A stretch of 64,000 bases of DNA from Salvator merianae (lineage: Eukaryota; Chordata; Lepidosauria; Squamata; Teiidae). A model generated the notes under the pieces. The model was not told where the DNA came from. It did no database searches and worked only from the letters and a program-made list of their open reading frames with translations. Both the position numbers and the translations under genes were made by a program. The stretch spans positions 3,314,361 to 3,378,360 of the forward strand of contig QVOM02000072.1 of the NCBI GenBank assembly GCA_003586115.2. Direction: 5' to 3'. Shown here piece after piece: positions 49,601 through 60,326 of the stretch (position 1 is the stretch's first letter; each line of letters starts with the position of its first letter).

Positions 49601-50345
49601 ATTTGTTTTTCTAGTTTCTTTGTAAATTAAGCTTCCAAGTCCGGTTTGCTTTGTTGTGGATTTGGGAATTTTAGGGTGGTATTTACAGGTAAGCAATGGG
49701 AGAATGTTTGTGGGCCAATTGTAGCATCTAGGAGTAAATTAAGATCTTTTGAGGGGAATAGGTAATCAAACTTTGAGTTTGAGCAATGCCTGTGTGAAAA
49801 AAATGAGTAATCTTTAGTGGCTAGATGAAGAAATCTATAAGTGTCTATTAAAGAGATATTTTGAATAAGTGAACTTTGTGTAGCAGTGGATCCAATGCTA
49901 AGTTTGTCTCCTGCCAGTAAGACTGGGGAGAGAGAGAAATTGTGTAGCTTTTGTAAAATTGAGGAAAGAAAAGATTTCTGATGGGTGTTGGGAGCATATA
50001 TATTAGCTAGAACTAGTTATTGCTTATGAATAATGCATCTGATGAAGAGAAATCTGCCATTAGTTTCATGCTGCATTTTTAGTATTTTACACTGCAATGA
50101 GGAATAGATCAGAGTAGCTATGCTTCTAACTTTAAAAGTGCCAGGAGAAGCGAATTGTTGATATAAAGTGGGATTGTGAAGTACTCTGGAACTTTTTGTG
50201 TTTGAATGCATTTCTTGTATGAAGTCAATGTTAATCCCATTTATTTTTAAATGGGATTCAAGACGTTTCAAGACTGTATTAAGGCCATGTACATTATGAG
50301 ATTGAATTAATAATGACATATTGAAAATTGATGCATGAGGTAGTA
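46653..50345 (-). pseudogene. L1 LINE ORF2, long decayed copy
   Basis: The ORF2 start text MSLLIQSHNVHGLNTVLKRL with FIQEMHSNTKSSR (endonuclease, about 50319 down to 50017) is followed by the RT lead-in CRQLKSNKAPEPHGYPKVFY (48857-49066) and the C-terminal end AARKIIIHHWKDS (about 47000). Its 3' end is the poly-T/AT tract at 46655-46680 on plus, i.e. an A-tail. Multiple stops and frameshifts make it non-functional. About 3.7 kb remains, much longer than the other L1 piece in the window. Confidence 0.88.
48208..48318 (-). mobile_element. CR1 3' fragment inserted in the L1
   Basis: TCATAGAACCATAGAGTTCG, GGGACCTCCAGGGTCATCGA and CTGCTCAATGCAGG correspond base for base in order to 17271-17370. 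L1 text flanks it on both sides, so the CR1 fragment landed after the L1. Confidence 0.85.
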
Positions 50346-50974
50346 CCACTTTGTATAGGTAAGTTCTGCTGCAACAACCAGATAACAATAACAACTTTAA
50401 ACTATACCAATAGACTTTACTTTCAAGCAGTAAATTGGTGCCTGAGGACAGGTGTAAAAAAAGACACCTAGGACCCTGTTTTTTGGCCCTAGTTCTCTTA
50501 AAGGCATTTCCAAAAGATTATGTCATTATAATGAAGTATAATTCTCCAATATAGAAGCATGTTCCCTCTAACTTGAGTAAAAAAGAATTGCATTTTATGA
50601 TTTTTTCTTTTAATTTGAACAGCTCTAATCCTTAATCAATATATGTACCTACTTATGTTATGTATTAGTTTTCTTAATCTGATTTCTGAGTATAGCAAAC
50701 TATACATTTTCTAAACTAGGTTCAACAAAGCTTTCCCAACCCTTTTTTCTACTTCCTATAAAAAATAAACTAGAGTTTAAAAAGATTGTTATGATGTGAA
50801 TAATTAGCAGTTCCTTTGTCCTTTTGGAAAAGCATCAGGATGATTGTTTCTGTTTGCTGTCTTAAGTTTTTGTTTCATTGAGGTTTTTGAGAGGACCTTT
50901 CCCTGTTAGCAGATGTTGAAGGGTTTGCAATGGATGGTTCTGGTCTCCAAGTAAAAGTTGTGGTATTGAAATTT

Positions 50975-52171
50975 AGGACATGTTCCGACACGACATTTAA
51001 TCAGTTTGCCGGCCGTCTTCAGTTCCTGCTGGCCCAACATGATCTTGCCTTGCCATAGTTTTTCTGGACTAAATTGGCAAAATCCGGACTACTTTGCATT
51101 TGGATTTAATGAGTTCTCAAGCCATTCCAAATTGCTAGCCTGCTTTACTTTGCAATGTGAGAACATGGAAGGAGACTATTTGGGAGGGACTGTACTTTTG
51201 GGGGGGGCGTGCAGAGTGAGGGCTTCCCATTTTCTGCCATCCAATGACAGACTTTGTGGGTGGGCAGGAATCACAGCAGTTCCTTCCACTTCTGTTATTC
51301 CCCCTTCCCCTGCTGCCAGGAGAAAAGAAAACTAACCCCCATTTTACTTTGCTAAACTGTGATCCTTTCTCTTCCTTTATCCACCATTCGACACTGCCAG
51401 GAAGAAATTAAAGGCTGCCTCCACTTCCGTCTGCTGATTAAACCAAAAAGCAGACTGTGCCTGTTTGGGGGTGCAGTCCTCTTGCCCCAACAAAGAACCC
51501 AGCCAGTATCAGTTTTGTCATCGGCAGCACACAGCTACATAGTGGGACGCATGTTGCTGTGGATGTCTCGGGGGGAGGTGAGACAGAGTCCATCTGCTGG
51601 TCATTAACTACACTATCATGATAATAGAGCCCCCCCCACATTCCCCCCCCCCACGTTTCCCCCTCTTCACGGATCTCTCCCTGTTTTTGCACTACTCTTA
51701 AATCGGTCAATTGCACAAAAGTGCAACTGCAATGGAGTAGAAATTGCCATCTGCCCTTTAAGAAGCTTTACTGTGTGGTAGATGGTATGCTTCTGCTTGT
51801 GTAGATACAGGCTGGAGGGGGAAAAGGAGCAAATGGCAAATGACTAGTAATGCTGCAAAATGAATCCATGTTCTGACGCAGCAGCAGGGACATATGGAGG
51901 GCAGAGCTTGACTTGCCCACTCATGTGAAGTCAAGATTTGAATGTTGGGACTGCAGCCAATTGCTGACTGCACAGGGAGGGGGATTTTGCAAGGGGTGGA
52001 GGCAGAAAAGGTACGGCTTCCCCGTGCCAACACGGGACACATCAGTGTGAGAACAAGCAAGTCCAAATCGAGTCCATGTTAAAATGCAAATATGGTAACA
52101 ATCGGAAGATGAATTCAGTCCTTGTTCCCTTCCGATACGGATTAAATTTATGATGTCGGACTGCACCCTTA
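50975..52171. mobile_element. 1.2-kb TTA-flanked DNA transposon, non-autonomous
   Basis: The left end GGACATGTTCCGACACGACA and right end ATGTCGGACTGCACCC are inverted repeats (TCCGACA core, ATTTAATC next to it), each flanked by TTA. The 3-bp TTA duplication and GG...CC ends fit PIF/Harbinger. The interior is more GC-rich than the flanks and includes poly-C runs at 51630-51652. I see no transposase in the open frames. Confidence 0.75.
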
Positions 52172-52499
52172 GAATGGTGAGATTAGTGGCTTCTTTTTTG
52201 GTGGATATTTTCAACAATTTTCCTTTGTAATAGATTATAAGTACACGGGGAAAATTCAACAGAAGCAATATTTAATCTTGGTGTCTATTTTTGCTTCTAA
52301 TTTTGCCTCTAGTACCCCATGCTTTTTTCTTCTTCTTCTTTTTTTTTTTTGCCAGGGTCCCATTCCACTCTGTTAGACCTCTTCTAGGCCTCTCATTCTG
52401 TACTTTGGAATGGAACAGAAGATGCCCCATCCCATGTCAGGCAGTTGCGTCTACGTTGGGTGGAGCATAGCCTGGAGTAAGGAGCCAAAATGGCTGCCT

Positions 52500-52690
52500 A
52501 GACCAGGATAGCAGTGCCAGCCGTCCAGGAGCTTCTAAGAAGGAACATGGAGGCATGCAGAAGGGTGTACATCTCCCTGTTCTGGTTTAGCAGGGGAACC
52601 CATTTCAGTAGTGCACCAAATTGTGCTGCCAAAATGGGTTCCCCAGGGCTCCAAGGCCAGGAACTTTTGTTCCTGGCCGTTGGTAGCCCT
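52500..52690 (+). repeat. CCATTTTGGC-family repeat, arm only
   Basis: GGAACATGGAGGCATGCAGA, then GGGGAACCCATTTCAG, a reverse partner GCCAAAATGGGTTCCCC, and GGCCAGGAACTTTTGTTCCT. This matches 57955-58080 in order and has no G-rich body. Confidence 0.65.
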
Positions 52691-53366
52691 CACACTGATC
52701 TCTTCACATTTCAGTCTATGTGATTGGTAAAACATTTTTTATTATATGATTGGTTACATTTCCTGGCATTTACGTGCTCTTCTTTCTTCAATTTCAGATC
52801 TCTGGAAATGAAAATATCAGTATACATGTGATTTCCCTTTTTTCTCAATTGCCCTTTTATTTCTTAATTGCCATGATGCTACCATTGCTTGCTCTCCTAC
52901 TTCAGCTTTCCTGCATCATTGTTTTCCATTTGCAGATGTCCCTTCCCACTGCTTCCTCCCACATGAAAGACAAAGAATCAGAAGTTTCCATATATTTGAA
53001 AGTAAGGGCATTTGGATATTCTATTGTACGACTAGGAGCAGGCTACATCACTGGTATCCTCCTCCCAGGACAGGAAATTCCCACCTGTTGTTTACATAGT
53101 TTCCCCACCGAACAGGTGACTAGTTCAGCTTGAAATATGAGACAACTCCAGTGCTGAAAAATCCAACCCATCACTGAGATAACCTTTCCAAGGTTTCAAG
53201 ACCCAAGAAGTTACATGCTGAGGATTGATGCCTGCCAGTTAAGAACAAAAGTTGCCCAGAAGGAGATTCTTTAACAGTGTCTGATCGCACCCATAGTTTT
53301 TCACATACCTATGTATACTATGAAGTGGTCTTACAGTCTAGTTTTTTTTAAATCTCTGCAGCTTAC

Positions 53367-53552
53367 CTTTTAGATAGTGCTTTCTGTCTCGTCTTCACAA
53401 GCTGCTGCAAAATATAGTTAAGACGGTCAGACTGATCCCTTTGTGCAGTCCTTTTCAGTCCCTTGATTTCTAAATCCCGCTGATGCAGCAACATAAGCAG
53501 GGTTCGTGGATCTTCCATTGGCTCAGGACTCTGATGCTGAATTGGAGATGCT
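53367..53552 (-). CDS. LMNTD2: LMNTD2-like exon, start of coiled coil
   Basis: 186-bp exon with acceptor TTTTGCAG before 53552 and donor GTAAGC after 53367. It takes one base to finish the Glu codon from the previous exon and leaves AG for an Arg codon. The product contains MEDPRTLLMLLHQRDLEIKG followed by LKRTAQRDQSDRLNYILQQL, an amphipathic helix typical of the N-terminal coiled-coil part of LMNTD2. The RDLEI and YILQ motifs are the best cues separating LMNTD2 from LMNTD1; I recall them from the mammalian protein and have not aligned them. Confidence 0.85.
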
Positions 53553-53689
53553 CTGCAAAAGAAACAGAATGCTTCAGTCTGTACAGTATATAGATTATAC
53601 CTATCATATAACCCTTATAGAGCAATACGTTTACGTAGCATGCAGGCTTCTGAGATATCACTTATTTAATTTCTATACTGCTTCTTTAT

Positions 53690-55200
53690 ATCAAAGTGGT
53701 TGACAATAAAATTTAAAAATAAGATTAAAAACAGTTATTATAGCAGTAATGTAAAAACACTATTAAAAACTGGGTGGGGGTCACAAGACACATTTATGCA
53801 CACCATGAATGTCTGTGCAAATAAATAAGTTTTCAACAGGCACCTAAAGTTATAATAGTAAGTGCTTCATGAACTATATCATGGATAGTACCAACTTTTC
53901 AACACCTAGTTTATACCCACTGAAACTCTGGATGCGATCTAGAAATCTAGAATAATTGAGATGATGTAATTTATATGTGTAAAAAGTAAGGGTTATCAAC
54001 AATATAAGACTCCACCATTGGTGTGTATAGATGTTGATGTTTGGATCATTTCTATTTTTGCTATGTTGAATTAATGGGTGAAAATAAAATTGGATAAAAA
54101 ATATAGTAAGTGTTTTACGAAAATCTGAAGGGAGGGCATTTCAGAGTGTTGGTGCCACAGAGAAGCCTTTTTTTCCCTATGCTGAGTATTGGGGGTAGAT
54201 ATGTGAAAATAATTCCTTATCCTGAACATCAAAATCTTTGGGTCAGTCCTATATATTTTCAGTTTCCAACAGCATGGTCCATGGTATCAAAGGCCACTGA
54301 GAGATCCAGGGTGATACTTCCCCTGTCAGAGTGATACTTCCCCTGCCTTTCTCCTGGAGAATGTCATCAGTCATGGTGACCAAGGCAGTTTCAGTAACAT
54401 AACCAGGCCTGAAGCCAGATTGAAATGCGTTCAGATAATCAGCTTCCTCCAAGTATGCTTGCAGTTGGGCAGCCATGACTCTCTTCGATACGTTGCCCAA
54501 GAAGTGTATATTGGCCACTGGGTATTTGGATTATTTAGATTCCCAAAGGACCTCTTGAGGAGGGGACGTACCACTGCCTCTTTAAGTATCAGTGATACCA
54601 CCCTATCTCTTAAAGAAGTGTTCACCGCTCCCTGACTCCACCCAGTTGTATCTTGCCAGCTACCTTTTATCAGGCAAGAAGGGCAAGGATCTAGAGAGGA
54701 TGTGGTCTGCCAAACCCAGCAAACAGCTTATCCACATCCTCAGGCCTCAGTAATTGAAACTGATTCAAGATAACTGGACCAGATGGTTCTCTGGACACTT
54801 TCTTTGGACTATGTTCAACTGTGGCATCCAGTCTCTTAAGGATTAGAGTGGCTTTGCCTTCAAAGTGCTTTGAAAATTGGTCACAGCAGATGTTAGGTGG
54901 TAACCACCCATCCCTCCTTAGGTTAGATCTCAAAAGGCCATTCACCACTCAAAAAAGATCTGCTGGATGGCTATTTAAGGACATACCAGTGGTGGAGAAA
55001 CAGCTCCTTTTTGCCTCCTCCACCACCACATGATATACAGGATAGCATGTGCTAACCCATGTTTGGTCAGACTCACAGGAGGATTTATGCCACCTGTGTT
55101 CTAACCATTGACACTCCTGCTTCATTGCCTAGTAGCTCTGTGGAATACCAAGGTGCTTTGGGGGTTTCACAGCTACATCAAGGGTGCTTAGTTGTGTTCA
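53690..55200 (-). pseudogene. L2-type LINE, RT side
   Basis: Minus frames contain VVRPLLKRSFGNLNN, then HFLGNVSKRVMAAQLQAYLE and EADYLNAFQSGFRPGYVTET, the conserved RT lead-in of L2/CR1-clade LINEs, and upstream CCDQFSKHFEGKATLILKRL. Frames shift several times and the catalytic box is absent. The 3' UTR part (53690-53800) resembles 36060-36170. Confidence 0.82.
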
Positions 55201-55449
55201 AATCAATGGCTCACAATTCCACAGCAAGACCCTCCTGAGGGTTTTATGGGAACTGCTGGAGGTGGTATTGGGATGAAAGTGCAGCTTGTTGTCTCCCAAC
55301 AAGAAAGACCAAATTTGATTTGGGTATGGGACTGTGTGTGAATCCCAGAATGGGGCAGGGAAGGATCCCCGGACATCCCTTTCAAAAAAACAAGTGTCTT
55401 TTTGGCTGTTATGTATTTAGAACTTCCAAAAGAAAATTTGACCCACAAT

Positions 55450-57010
55450 TTTATTATATTCTGATGATATGTTATTATTCGCTTATACCCAAATAAATCA
55501 CGGGTGTTTGTTAGTCTGGCAGATTATTATGAAAAAGAAAACCTGAAGATTCACTACAATAAGTGGAAGGTGATTGTCTTTGGCAATAGAAAAATCAACC
55601 ATAGATGTTCTGTTGAGGGCAACCAGATTGAACAGTGTGCTTCTAACAAACACTTGGGAATTTTTTTTTCAACCATCCTTACCATGGAAAGTTCACAATA
55701 GGCGTCATCTTAAACTTATTTTATACATATAGCAATCAACTTGTTACACCAGCTCTAAAAATTTGGTTATACCCCAATTGTTATATGTAGGGGAGATACA
55801 GGGATAGAGCAGAAAAAATATAGAGTCACTGAAGACCATTCAAAAGTATTTTCTGAAGAGTGTCCTGAGTTTGCTCCATGGCATTCCTGTGCATTAGCTG
55901 ACAATGAAAGTTGGACTATCTTCTAGGTCTGCTGTAGTCTGCCTTGTTCTGCTTAGATATATTTCAAAACTCAACATCATTCCAGAACACCATCTGGCCA
56001 TACATGTTTTTTATTTTAATTTACAAAAGAATAAATGGGACAGAGCTTTAACAGATAACTATCAGATCCCTTCTAATAGTTATTAGGAGGCACGGTGGCG
56101 CAGGTGGCTAAGGCACTGATCTTTCAATAGGAGGATCAGAGTTCGAGGCCCTTGTCTGCCGTGTAGAGGGGATGAGCGCCCTCTACTGGCCTCTAGCTCC
56201 AGTCAACCTAGCTGTTCGAAAGCAAATAATTGCAAGTAGATAAACAGGGAGCATCACTTGTGTGATGCGGAAGATAGATAGATGTAAGCCTTCGGGCGAA
56301 AAATAACCTTGTAAGCCGCTTTGAGTCAGCTTCGGCTGAGAAAAGCGGGGTATAAAAACCAAATTCTTCTTCTTCTTCTTGAAATGAACTTAAAACACAG
56401 AATAATATCAAACATGAGAGAGGCCATTTAATTATGTTGCAAGATGGGATGCAGATTTAGTGAACTGCTCTAAATTCTCCACTTAGTTCCTATTCACTTT
56501 ATCTTTTCAACATTATTGAAGCTCCCTTATGGGATGCCTTCACATCCATTTGATTTGAACAATGTAGATTTCTTTTCTCAGTAGATATTGTAATAATCCA
56601 AGAAATGAATGTTTCTGACATGGCACTCCAAACCAGTCAGCTAATATAACCCATTTCATTCTGTACTGCCTTTTATGTCTCAATAAGGGGCAGAAGGCTT
56701 GGACATATCCAGAGCTTTAATGGTTCCAACCAAAACTGCATAGGCATTCATCTAGCTGACCTCTTTCTTGATATTATTTGTCCTTTTCCTCATATTTCTT
56801 GACACTTTTTTAACAGCAGCTAAACTCAGAAGGTTCTAAATACTGATATTCTAAACCACGTAAATAATCTTAGACAATTTGATACTATAAACCAATTGGC
56901 ATAGCAATTTTAATCTATGATTACATGTATTTTTTGTTAATTAACTCTCTTCTAGCTTTGCTTGTTTTATTATGGCTTTTGCTACAGTAATAAAGGTCTG
57001 TCTGACTATA
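55450..57010 (+). pseudogene. Second LINE RT fragment (clade uncertain), split by SINE
   Basis: The plus strand carries the YSDD-type box followed by LLVWQI-like text and SLADYYEKENLKIHYNKWKV then IVFGNRKINHRCSVEGNQIE and KHLGIFF. These are the RT thumb-side motifs (YADD, N-L-I-N--K, F--G, KYLG) of non-LTR elements. It differs from the L2 copies here and may belong to an R4/Rex-like clade. The sequence continues after the SINE and ends near AATAAAGGTCTGTCTGAC (about 57010). Confidence 0.65.
56086..56380 (+). mobile_element. tRNA-derived SINE with TTC tail
   Basis: The head contains A-box-like TGGCGCAGGTGG (56096-56107) and B box GAGTTCGAGGC (56139-56149). The body contains CCCTCTACTGGCCTCTAGC. 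The tail AAGCCGCTTTGAGTCAGCTT through GAAAAGCGGGGTATAAA ends in (TTC)n. The tail equals that of the 14615 SINE while the head and body differ. It interrupts the LINE RT fragment around it. Confidence 0.88.
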
Positions 57011-57234
57011 AGTTAATATGAAAAAGTGACAGTACTAAGCTTGAAGAACAAATTTTTTTTTGCTAAGATTCTTACTAAGAACCTTTCTGCACTTACCTTT
57101 CTTCCATATTGCCATTTCCATACTTGTGGTGGCTAGAGCATAACAGCTGAAATGGCTCCTACATGAACTATTCCAAGCTGGGGCAAACCCACTGTCCCAC
57201 AAAAAGACTGTCCACACTTAGATGGTCTGTTCTG

Positions 57235-57600
57235 GGATGAGCCCCATGCTGTCTGTGCTGCCTGAACTGCCTCCTTGACACCCATGCATCCCCCTTGTCA
57301 CCTCTGCCACCACCCCTTGTCATGCCACCACACTTGCTGCCCTACCACCTCATGTTGACCCCACTACCCTGAGCCACCTCTGCCTCACTGTGCTGCCCTC
57401 TACTTCACTACATTGCCCCAAAGCTGTCTCAGCTCTGAAGCCTGCTGTTAGGTTTCTGATGGCCAGGAATTAAAATTCCTGGCCTCAGAGACCTAGGGGG
57501 ATTCATTTTGGCAGCATAATTTTGTGCATCGCTAAAATCGGTCCCCCTGCTAAACTGGTCCATGAAGACATGCATCGTTCCACATGCTTCCCTGGTAGGC
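57235..57600 (-). repeat. CCATTTTGGC family, inverted copy with C-rich body
   Basis: In reverse it reads GCATGT..., CAGGGGGACC, GCCAAAATGAATCCCC, GGCCAGGAAT and then the G-rich body (C-rich CCACC/TGCC text at 57235-57440 on plus). It is the mirror of 57955-58220, with about 355 bases between. Confidence 0.65.
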
Positions 57601-57954
57601 TAGTCTTACTTTCAAGGAGGAAATCATTTTGGACCTTATAGACCAACCTATGCTGCATCCTATGAGAATGCAGCATGCTAGCAGGGGGCAGAGCCTCTCT
57701 AAACTGCACGGGAGTGTGGAAAAGACAGACCCAGAAGATGGCTTGCTGCTGCAATTTACCATTCTACCACTAAGTCCAGAAAAGCCCTAAGATCCCTCAT
57801 GGTCCTCTTCCAGATCTCACTGGTCTGCACATTAGTATGGATCTGTGAAACCCCACCCACCACTGGTATCCTCTGGCTATAAATGGGCCCTTGAGCTGGA
57901 TCACCTGCAATATTGAGGTCTACCAGTGGACCAGCGCAGCCTATTCTGGGACAC

Positions 57955-58220
57955 AGAGGCATGCAGAATGCACGCCTCCATGTTCCTGACTACCAGGGGA
58001 TCCATTTTGGCAGCACACCAAAGCACATCACCAAATGGGTTCCCTAGTGACTCCAAGGCTAGGAACTTTCATTCCTAGCCCTTTGGACCCCTTGGAGCCT
58101 AACCCCGAAGCTCATTTAAGCTTCAGGCCCAGTGCAGCAACTGGACTGGACCAGCACCATCATGCAGACAGTGGTGTTCCAGACCACATTGTGCCATGTT
58201 CCAGACCAGTGGGTCCTCCT
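57955..58220 (+). repeat. CCATTTTGGC family, forward copy
   Basis: GAGGCATGCAGAATGCACGC, AGGGGATCCATTTTGGCAGC, CAAATGGGTTCCCTAG, AGGAACTTTCATTCCTAGCC and ATGCAGACAGTGGTGTTCC follow the order seen at 52550-52690 and 21360-21590. Confidence 0.68.
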
Positions 58221-58229
58221 ATCAGCAGA

Positions 58230-58900
58230 TTTTCACCAACTCTCTATGGAGTAATGGTTATGCCCAGCTGTACATGTTACTGGGCCAGTAACATATTGAA
58301 AAAATCCCATGGTTGTCATAGAGGACATAAAAACCTGAGCTGGCCCACTGAGAGTCATTTCGGCATTGTTGTTGAAATCCCCCAACACTGCTGTGGCAGT
58401 CACCTCCAACACCAAATCTCCAACACCAAGTCACCAATGGAGACAGGGAGGTTGCTCAGCAGCAGGGTGGGCTGTATACCATTGGCATCCCCATTCTGTT
58501 TCTCTGAGCCAGCAACAAAAAAAAGTCCCTCAAAATAGCAACTGCCCCACCTGTTTAGAGCAATGCTCCTTCTGAGAACTGGGGAACAACCAACCAGTTT
58601 CCAGTGGTGCATGCCAGATCGTCCTCTTCATCCAGAATCAAGTCTGGACTGATTCTGAACTGATCTGACATTCAGAAGCAGAAGCAGCAGAGTAGCTGGC
58701 TGGTTGACAAACCTCCTCAAATTCTATTGGCTGGACGGCAAATGAGAGAAGAAGAGATAGCTTTAATATACAGTATCTAACACTTCTTCTCCTAAATTGA
58801 TTCTTCTGCCTCTCGCTACCACACCTCCCCCTGCCATGATTTCCCCTAAAGTCATTTCCCCTCTCCTTTCGTGCCTTGACACTCTGTTCCCTCACCCCAC
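58230..58900 (-). pseudogene. L2-type LINE endonuclease fragment
   Basis: Minus frames carry VLGDFNNNAEMTLSGPAQVF then MTTMGFFQYVTGPVTCTAGH (58233-58415), the GDFN and GPT...GHTLD region of the APE-type endonuclease, and RWGSCYFEGLFFVAGSEKQN upstream. Out of frame in places. It may be the 5' part of the element whose RT side is 53690-55200, separated by later insertions. Confidence 0.75.
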
Positions 58901-60215
58901 CTCAGAGCACTGAATTTTAAAAAATGAAACAAGATTAAACAACTCTTAACAGGTAAAACCCTGATACTCCACAACCCTCCCAACCCCGCCCTCATGTGCA
59001 GGGAACTTCAGAGGAGTGCAAGCCATTTGATCCAGTGATAGCTTTCACCAGTTGGCCCAGTGAAAGAGGCAACAACTTTGTTCACTACAGAGAGCTGCAG
59101 TTTCTGTGACAGCTGCTTTTCTCTTCCTCGAGTGCGTTGTCATTCACCTGACGTCACCTATTCTTGTGGAGTCAGGTAATGTTAAATCAGCAAATTTTTT
59201 CAATCCACCCAGGTTAAAAAGTTTCGGTGTGCCACACTAGGTCCCAGGGGCATCCCCCCCAAAATTACATACATTACTGTAGTTACTTCAACAACCTTTC
59301 TCAATGTAGAACACAATGCTAAAATACTATATTGCAGCATCTTAGTTTTATTTGACCATTATACAATGTATGCATTTTGCACATAAGTTTCTTTAGGCTG
59401 TATCTGCACTTGTTCAGTAATCCAGTCCAAGCAAATCCCTAGTATGCTTCATTCGCATGGGAGTAGTACCATTCTTGTCCAGAACCCTCCCAAGAGGTCC
59501 CTATCCTGGATCAGCTGTAAACCTGTTTGAAGAGGTCTACAACAGGACTTACACTGTCTGTTCTGGTCCACGCATCGGCAGCTCTGCACCTGGTACTGAA
59601 CAAGTAAAATGCCACAGCCCCATCTTCAAAACTTATGCAAGCTGCAAGGATCATTTTCGAAATCCCAACACAGAGGTAGGCACACTATCTTCGAAGGCTG
59701 TTCTCTTGAGCCCTGCCTTTGTGCACCAGACATGACATACGAGTGACAGGGCCTGGGCCAATTGCTGGCAGGGGTGGGCGGTGACTTGGGTTGGGAGTCC
59801 ATTGTGTGGACCAGAACAGCTATGGAGTTTTTGAATTGCGGCCGGTGTTGGTTTGGGATTGGTGGTGTCCCTGCCCTCACGATGCAGACAGAACCTGCTG
59901 TGCTTGGTCCAGAACAGGCTGGAGTAGACTAGTTAAACAGCTCCAAGTAAGGTCAGTGCGGAAACAGCTTTAGATCGTAAATAACATTTATATTCAATCC
60001 ATGCACATACTTACCTGGAAGTAACTTTTACTGAATTCACTGAGACATACTTCTGAGTCAATAACTATAGGATTGCAATTTGAATCTGCCAAATAGTTCA
60101 GGACACAGTCATATGTAAATATTATGCTTTATGTGGTGTACAGTAACTTGGATCTGTAAATGGGTTATCAGTTCTTAAAAGACATGCTCCAAGAAAGGAA
60201 AATGATGTGAAAATT

Positions 60216-60277
60216 CTGTCTGTCTGTCTGTCCGTCCGTCCGTCCGTCCATCCATCCATCCATCCATCCACCCATCC
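60216..60277. repeat. Tetranucleotide repeat, stepwise variants
   Basis: A block of CTGT units becomes CCGT units, then CCAT units, then CCAC and CCAT, each step one base different from the last. It lies 50 bases from the end of the 60327-60545 exon, in the intron. Confidence 0.95.
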
Positions 60278-60326
60278 AATAAACCTTAAAGTCAATGAAA
60301 GAAGGGAGTCTGTGAACAACACTTAC

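Larger units (their letters stand above)
41748..53366. other. Intron within the coiled-coil region (42-53 kb)
   Basis: 11.6-kb intron. It holds an L2-type endonuclease fragment (42620-43150), poly-C runs, a long antisense L1 (46653-50345) with a CR1 scrap inside, a TTA-flanked 1.2-kb DNA element (50975-52171) and one CCATTTTGGC-family copy (52500-52690). 41760-42600, 43150-46640 and 52700-53360 show nothing I recognise. Confidence 0.72.
53553..60326. other. Intron between the first two recognised exons
   Basis: 6.8-kb intron. Contents: L2-type LINE RT side (53690-55200, minus), a second LINE RT fragment on plus split by a SINE (55450-57010), an inverted pair of one repeat family (57235-58220), an L2-type endonuclease fragment (58230-58900, minus) and a tetranucleotide repeat (60216-60277). 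58920-60200 shows nothing I recognise. Confidence 0.75.

Noticed and set aside
57035..57217. Possible extra minus-strand exon with a GTAAG donor near 57109
   Set aside because: The 60327 and 53552 exons already join in phase without it, no good acceptor precedes it, and the product shows no family resemblance.
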